Source: Actinopolyspora erythraea (GTDB taxonomy: Bacteria; Actinomycetota; Actinomycetes; Mycobacteriales; Pseudonocardiaceae). Taken from it: a DNA stretch of 64,000 nucleotides. The notes below the pieces were generated by a model that was given only the letters and a program-made list of their open reading frames with translations, was not told the DNA's origin and searched no databases. The stretch covers positions 2,108,001 through 2,172,000 of the forward strand of contig NZ_CP022752.1 in the NCBI RefSeq assembly GCF_002263515.1. The letters run 5' to 3'. The position numbers were made by a program, and so were the translations under genes. Shown here in pieces: positions 60,762 through 64,000 of this stretch. How positions within the stretch are numbered: the stretch's first letter is position 1; every line of letters starts with the position of its first letter.

Positions 60762-61570
60762 TACTGATTAATCCGCTCTGCGAGGACGTCAACAATTCGG
60801 TTGGCCAGCTCGTCTAGGTCAATGTTCCCGTTTGAAACACCAGAGTCCTTAAGGAGTTGAGATACGTCCTTCTGGAGGTTAGCCACCTTTTCGTGGCCCA
60901 TATGGGAAAAACCTCTAGCCTGGTGAAGCTGCCTCCAGGCAGGCATTTTTTCCTCCATACCTTCCATCTGAGGCCATACGCCAAACTGATAATCCCAGAC
61001 AGCACGAGCGATCTCTTCTGGAGTCGCCATACCTTCACCTTCAATCTCGTTTCGGGTCATTGCAAGGAATCGATCCCACGGGAACGCCCCTGGATCCCAG
61101 TGGTTCGTTTTCTCAGGAAATGCTTCCGCCATATCATCATGCCCACAGATACCTTTTTCGCCACGGCGAATCTGGTCAGCAGTGAGCCGACGAATTGGAA
61201 TACCGTAGGCTAGACAGAGCTGACGTACGATCGACGCAGTTTCGCTGAGAAGATCCGGATGGTTACCCGACTCCCAGCGTGAAACGTCCTGAGACGGCTT
61301 CTCACACATCTCCACACCAATGGAACTTCGGTTCACGCCATCGTGCCACGCGATCGTATGGTCATAAACCATTTGCACAGCTCCCCCCGGATCAACCGCG
61401 TAGTGTGCGCTAGACTCGTACGTCGGGTCTTGGAAATATCGTGCGATGTCCTCAGCGGCGCCTTCGTAGGTGTCTGAGACGGTGGAGTGGAGAACAATTC
61501 TTTTTAGCTCGTTCTGCGAGCCTCCCTGATACTTCGCAGGGATATAGGGAGGAGAGGGGGGTTTAGTCAT
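60761..61570 (-). CDS. Phage endolysin, N-acetylmuramoyl-L-alanine amidase (Amidase_2)
   Basis: Protein of 269 aa. Zn-binding residues lie in KRIVLHSTVS, SSAHYAVD, GHDDMAEAF and NHWDPGAFPWDRF. The amidase covers about 1-170. The C-terminal part (about 180-269) is helical with DVSQLLKDSG and DELANRIVDVLAERI and may bind cell wall or oligomerise. It cuts between muramic acid and the stem peptide. It lies just upstream of the XhlA-like gene. Confidence 0.92.
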   Translation of the reverse strand: MTKPPSPPYIPAKYQGGSQNELKRIVLHSTVSDTYEGAAEDIARYFQDPTYESSAHYAVDPGGAVQMVYDHTIAWHDGVNRSSIGVEMCEKPSQDVSRWESGNHPDLLSETASIVRQLCLAYGIPIRRLTADQIRRGEKGICGHDDMAEAFPEKTNHWDPGAFPWDRFLAMTRNEIEGEGMATPEEIARAVWDYQFGVWPQMEGMEEKMPAWRQLHQARGFSHMGHEKVANLQKDVSQLLKDSGVSNGNIDLDELANRIVDVLAERINQ

Positions 61571-61580
61571 GTAATCACTC

Positions 61581-62348
61581 CTACGCGAGTGCGAACCAGT
61601 AACTTTGATTACTGAGGCTCCAAGTGGTAGCTGTAAAATCTATCGGATCATCTAGTGGATATGAGCGCGAACCTTCGTAAACGCTGTACGGCGTGTCATT
61701 CATCAGCAGTTGAGCGTTCGGCCCGGTAGGAGTAGAGCTGAACTCGGGAGATGTACCCCAGTTCGTAGCGATCATCTCTACTGCGATGTAGTCGCCTTCG
61801 CTAACCGAAATCCCTGAGTCGAACGGGAGGATGAGCATTCCTGTAGTGTCTACAAGTTCAGATCCAAAGCTTGTAAACTGCTGAACGAGATTCGATAGAC
61901 TAGACCCTTTGTAAAATCCGATGTCGAACGTTCCAGGACTACTCCCCGCTCCTGTCACGCATAACCGCAGTTCATTAGCTGTAAACGTCTTCGGGCTAAT
62001 ACATGCGAACGCAGTCATAAATCCGTTCGATAAAACCTCAGAATGATAACAATCCCCTCGGCGATGGGAGTTGACGATATCGCCATAGAGCTCTGTATCT
62101 GTCGCTTGAGTGCGGATAGGGTGAGAGGTAGCTTCCAAAGAGGTCACTCTAGTATCGAGACCTCCAATATCTGAGGAGTTTGTATTGATACCGCCTTCGG
62201 CGGTAGTCACCCTGGAGTCAAGCGCGGAAATGTCGCTGCTATTAGTTATAATATCCGCATCGTGTGAGTTCACACGGTCGATCAGTTCATTCTGAGCCGC
62301 CGAGGAAGCTACACTCTTAAAATCGACATGAGGTATGTCTGTTGCCAT
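61581..62348 (-). CDS. Tail-fibre-like protein 1
   Basis: Protein of 255 aa. The N-terminal 30 residues (DIPHVDFKSVASSAAQNELIDRVN) match the start of the next protein. Two repeats of about 19 residues (TNSSDI--LD-RVT) follow as a coiled coil. The C-terminal half (about 75-255) is a predicted beta-rich domain that probably contacts the host. No homologue is certain. Confidence 0.7.
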   Translation of the reverse strand: MATDIPHVDFKSVASSAAQNELIDRVNSHDADIITNSSDISALDSRVTTAEGGINTNSSDIGGLDTRVTSLEATSHPIRTQATDTELYGDIVNSHRRGDCYHSEVLSNGFMTAFACISPKTFTANELRLCVTGAGSSPGTFDIGFYKGSSLSNLVQQFTSFGSELVDTTGMLILPFDSGISVSEGDYIAVEMIATNWGTSPEFSSTPTGPNAQLLMNDTPYSVYEGSRSYPLDDPIDFTATTWSLSNQSYWFALA

Positions 62349-62358
62349 ACTTCACCTC

Positions 62359-62880
62359 CTAAGGACTCAACCACGACAGTGTTAGGTTGCAAACGTCTTC
62401 GCGGAAGATATCGAGAGAACCGCCGCTGGCCTGGAATAGATCGACGTGGACGGAATCACCCTCGTTTAGACGTGTGTGCGTTGCCGCATGGATAGTGCAC
62501 CCAGATGAGTCTGGGAATGCGGCTGACCCAGCGAGAGGAGAGCCGCTAGGGCCAGACCGTACGTCAATATACCGCTGACCTCCGCCGTTCTTGAATCGAA
62601 CAGACCCGCAGATGAAATACACGCCAGCTCTACTGACTACCAATCCATCGTTGTTGCTGTTGAGGGATATTTCAGGATGAGATTCGACAGCAGTATCTAT
62701 CACCATCAGAATGTTGTCTCCACTAGACAGTGACTGCTCCGAGGAGTTTGTGTAAACAGCATGAGGTTTATCCAAAAGCAGCTCTAAATCTGTCCTGTTC
62801 AAATTTACTCGATCGATCAGGGCGTTTTGCTCGGACGATCGAGCTAATCCCTCATACGGCACGTGAGGTATATCCTCCAT
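62359..62880 (-). CDS. Tail-fibre-like protein 2 with C1q/TNF-like C-terminus
   Basis: Protein of 173 aa. DIPHVPYEGLARSSEQNALIDRVN copies the N-terminus of tail-fibre-like protein 1. The beta-rich C-terminus (GLVVSRAGVYFICGSVRFKN, HTRLNEGDSVHVDLFQASG) resembles C1q/TNF-like trimer heads found in phage tails. Its start lies only 1 bp after the tail protein gene. Confidence 0.72.
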   Translation of the reverse strand: MEDIPHVPYEGLARSSEQNALIDRVNLNRTDLELLLDKPHAVYTNSSEQSLSSGDNILMVIDTAVESHPEISLNSNNDGLVVSRAGVYFICGSVRFKNGGGQRYIDVRSGPSGSPLAGSAAFPDSSGCTIHAATHTRLNEGDSVHVDLFQASGGSLDIFREDVCNLTLSWLSP

Positions 62881-62881
62881 A

Positions 62882-64000
62882 TCACTCTCCCCAAATCATA
62901 GATTGGTCCCAAATCCCATACTTATGGTCGTCCCACTGCCCATAAGTCGTGCTCTTGATTACCTCTACCTGGTAGGTATCAGTGAGACCCTGACCAGTAG
63001 ACATATCTCGCTTGATACCTAAAATCTGAAGATAAATAGTAGGGCTGATACCGTACGGGTCTGTCAGCTCTAGTACGTCTCCGAGCTGGACTCGTGGATC
63101 TCCCGGAATCGAGATATCATCAGTAACAGGGATAGGATAAGCAAATCTCTCAATCTGCTCTTGGAGCATGGTTTCTATTTGAAACCTATCCTGATACCAA
63201 TAATTACCGCTTAGACGGATGCTGCGAACACCGTATTTATCCTTGCTATCCGAGTGGGAGACCGTCCAGGTAGTTTTACCATCATCGATCACACGAGTGC
63301 CATCGACCCGGTAACGATACTCACCATCAGGGTTGATGTATTCGACATCATCGGATAGTGAGTTCCACAGCGATATGCGGATATGGTCTCCGTACCATTT
63401 TTGCTCTGTACTAAGATTCGCTCCGCTGTCGCCTACGTATGAGCCGTTAGCATACGGAGTTCTGCCAGCACGGGGTATCTCACTAGACCATTTATCGCTC
63501 GGCGCGACGATGGGGAGAGAGTAGGGGTTGGGGCAGATCATCCTGTCATCAGGACGTACGATGTACTCATGCCGACCGGCAGCCGTTCCAGATATGAGTT
63601 CGGCAGGATAGTACTCCCCGTAGAAATCAACCAACGGGGATGACGAGTCCGAGTATTCCCAAACCGTTTTATGTGCCATGTGTGCGGATGATGTGGTCAC
63701 CTGCCAGTGGTTACGGACACTGCTCAATGTACGTCGAAGGGATAGCCCTTCGATATCGTTGATACCAATCTCTAACTCGGTGGACGTTTGCTTGTTGAGA
63801 ATATCCTCATAGTTGAGGAAAACGAACGTTCCATCATTGGTGAAATACGCAGCACCGAATTCAGCCCCGGCAACCTCTTTGATCAGCTCCCACGCTTCGA
63901 CAGAGCGTCGCGTGGTGTGAGTTGCTCTGTTTCTTCCTTTAGAAACCTGAGCATTTCCCACTGGAGTAATATTCTTATGGATGTACTGGAGGTAATCATC
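62882..64000 (-). CDS. Phage minor tail protein, 5' end outside the window
   Basis: The frame stays open to 64000 (the codons before 63961 read DDYLQYIHKNITP), so the gene is partial. At least 372 residues are visible. PGDPRVQLGDVLELTDPYG and the beta-rich plan suggest a tail baseplate or tip protein. Several Trp/Tyr-rich stretches lie at the C-terminus. Confidence 0.72.
   Translation of the reverse strand, partial: DDYLQYIHKNITPVGNAQVSKGRNRATHTTRRSVEAWELIKEVAGAEFGAAYFTNDGTFVFLNYEDILNKQTSTELEIGINDIEGLSLRRTLSSVRNHWQVTTSSAHMAHKTVWEYSDSSSPLVDFYGEYYPAELISGTAAGRHEYIVRPDDRMICPNPYSLPIVAPSDKWSSEIPRAGRTPYANGSYVGDSGANLSTEQKWYGDHIRISLWNSLSDDVEYINPDGEYRYRVDGTRVIDDGKTTWTVSHSDSKDKYGVRSIRLSGNYWYQDRFQIETMLQEQIERFAYPIPVTDDISIPGDPRVQLGDVLELTDPYGISPTIYLQILGIKRDMSTGQGLTDTYQVEVIKSTTYGQWDDHKYGIWDQSMIWGE

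Larger units (their letters stand above)
58278..64000. mobile_element. Left end of an integrated siphovirus-like prophage (incomplete)
   Basis: GC falls sharply at about 58,270, and genes change to integrase, excisionase, lysis and tail functions. The late genes read leftward towards the integrase. The right end is outside the window. Confidence 0.9.

Noticed and set aside
60857..61213. Plus-strand frame of 118 codons opposite the amidase
   Set aside because: Antisense to zinc-binding residues of the amidase; no ribosome site.
1..64000. CRISPR arrays, rRNA and tRNA genes
   Set aside because: No repeat-spacer pattern, rRNA stretch or tRNA cloverleaf was seen. The prophage border is in a protein gene, not a tRNA.

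Overview
The window is high-GC actinobacterial chromosome from about 1 to 58,270, followed by the left end of a lower-GC integrated prophage that runs off the right edge. An actinomycete is indicated by the very high GC with G/C-ending codons, a RipA-like NlpC/P60 hydrolase, a PucR-type GAF regulator, a fused PcaD-PcaC enzyme, a hopanoid operon and an actinobacterial crt cluster. A halophilic or Pseudonocardiales-like genus is possible, but the genus cannot be fixed from the sequence alone.

Layout. 0.2-1.6 kb: cell-wall hydrolase. 1.8-4.8 kb: a MarR repressor divergent from a quinone/electrophile-detoxification operon (WrbA, ring-cleaving VOC dioxygenase, alpha/beta hydrolase), in content like the Bacillus MhqR regulon. 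4.9-6.8 kb: divergent sulfotransferase and APS kinase. 7.0-14.8 kb: a protocatechuate/beta-ketoadipate operon (pcaI-J-F-H-G-B-DC) with an IclR-type PcaR at its end. 15-23.4 kb: ABC exporter, Tex, a short transketolase and a pair of membrane proteins. 23.6-31.4 kb: a tightly packed hopanoid operon in which HpnC and HpnD are one polypeptide, then hpnE, a prenyl diphosphate synthase, shc, hpnG and hpnH. 32.4-36.5 kb: an operon with a glycosyltransferase-WS/DGAT fusion, a DMT-type membrane protein and an SDR. 36.7-43 kb: housekeeping and stress genes, including a lone qcrB. 43.4-50 kb: carotenoid genes (Rieske protein, CrtU-like, CrtT-like, idi, crtB, crtI). 50.4-52.9 kb: sugar and glycan genes. 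53.1-55.6 kb: fasciclin lipoprotein and Mo oxidoreductase. 55.7-58.3 kb: PucR regulator and the 3' half of an MHS-type MFS transporter gene cut by the prophage.

Prophage (about 58.28 kb to the edge). A tyrosine integrase and a 59-codon excisionase-like HTH gene diverge from overlapping promoters. A strong terminator and an apparently leaderless gene of unknown function follow. The late genes read leftward: tail protein, two tail-fibre-like proteins sharing an N-terminal module, amidase endolysin, XhlA-like protein and holin.

How the genes work together. The prenyl diphosphate synthase feeds HpnCDE and SHC to make hopene, which HpnH and HpnG extend. Idi, CrtB and CrtI make a carotenoid that CrtU and CrtT could aromatise or methylate, but no crtE or crtY is in the window. 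Protocatechuate is degraded to succinyl-CoA and acetyl-CoA by the pca operon. The points most worth a second look are the HpnC-HpnD fusion, the glycosyltransferase-acyltransferase fusion, the MhqR-like operon with twin operators, and the leaderless prophage gene between a strong terminator and the late genes.
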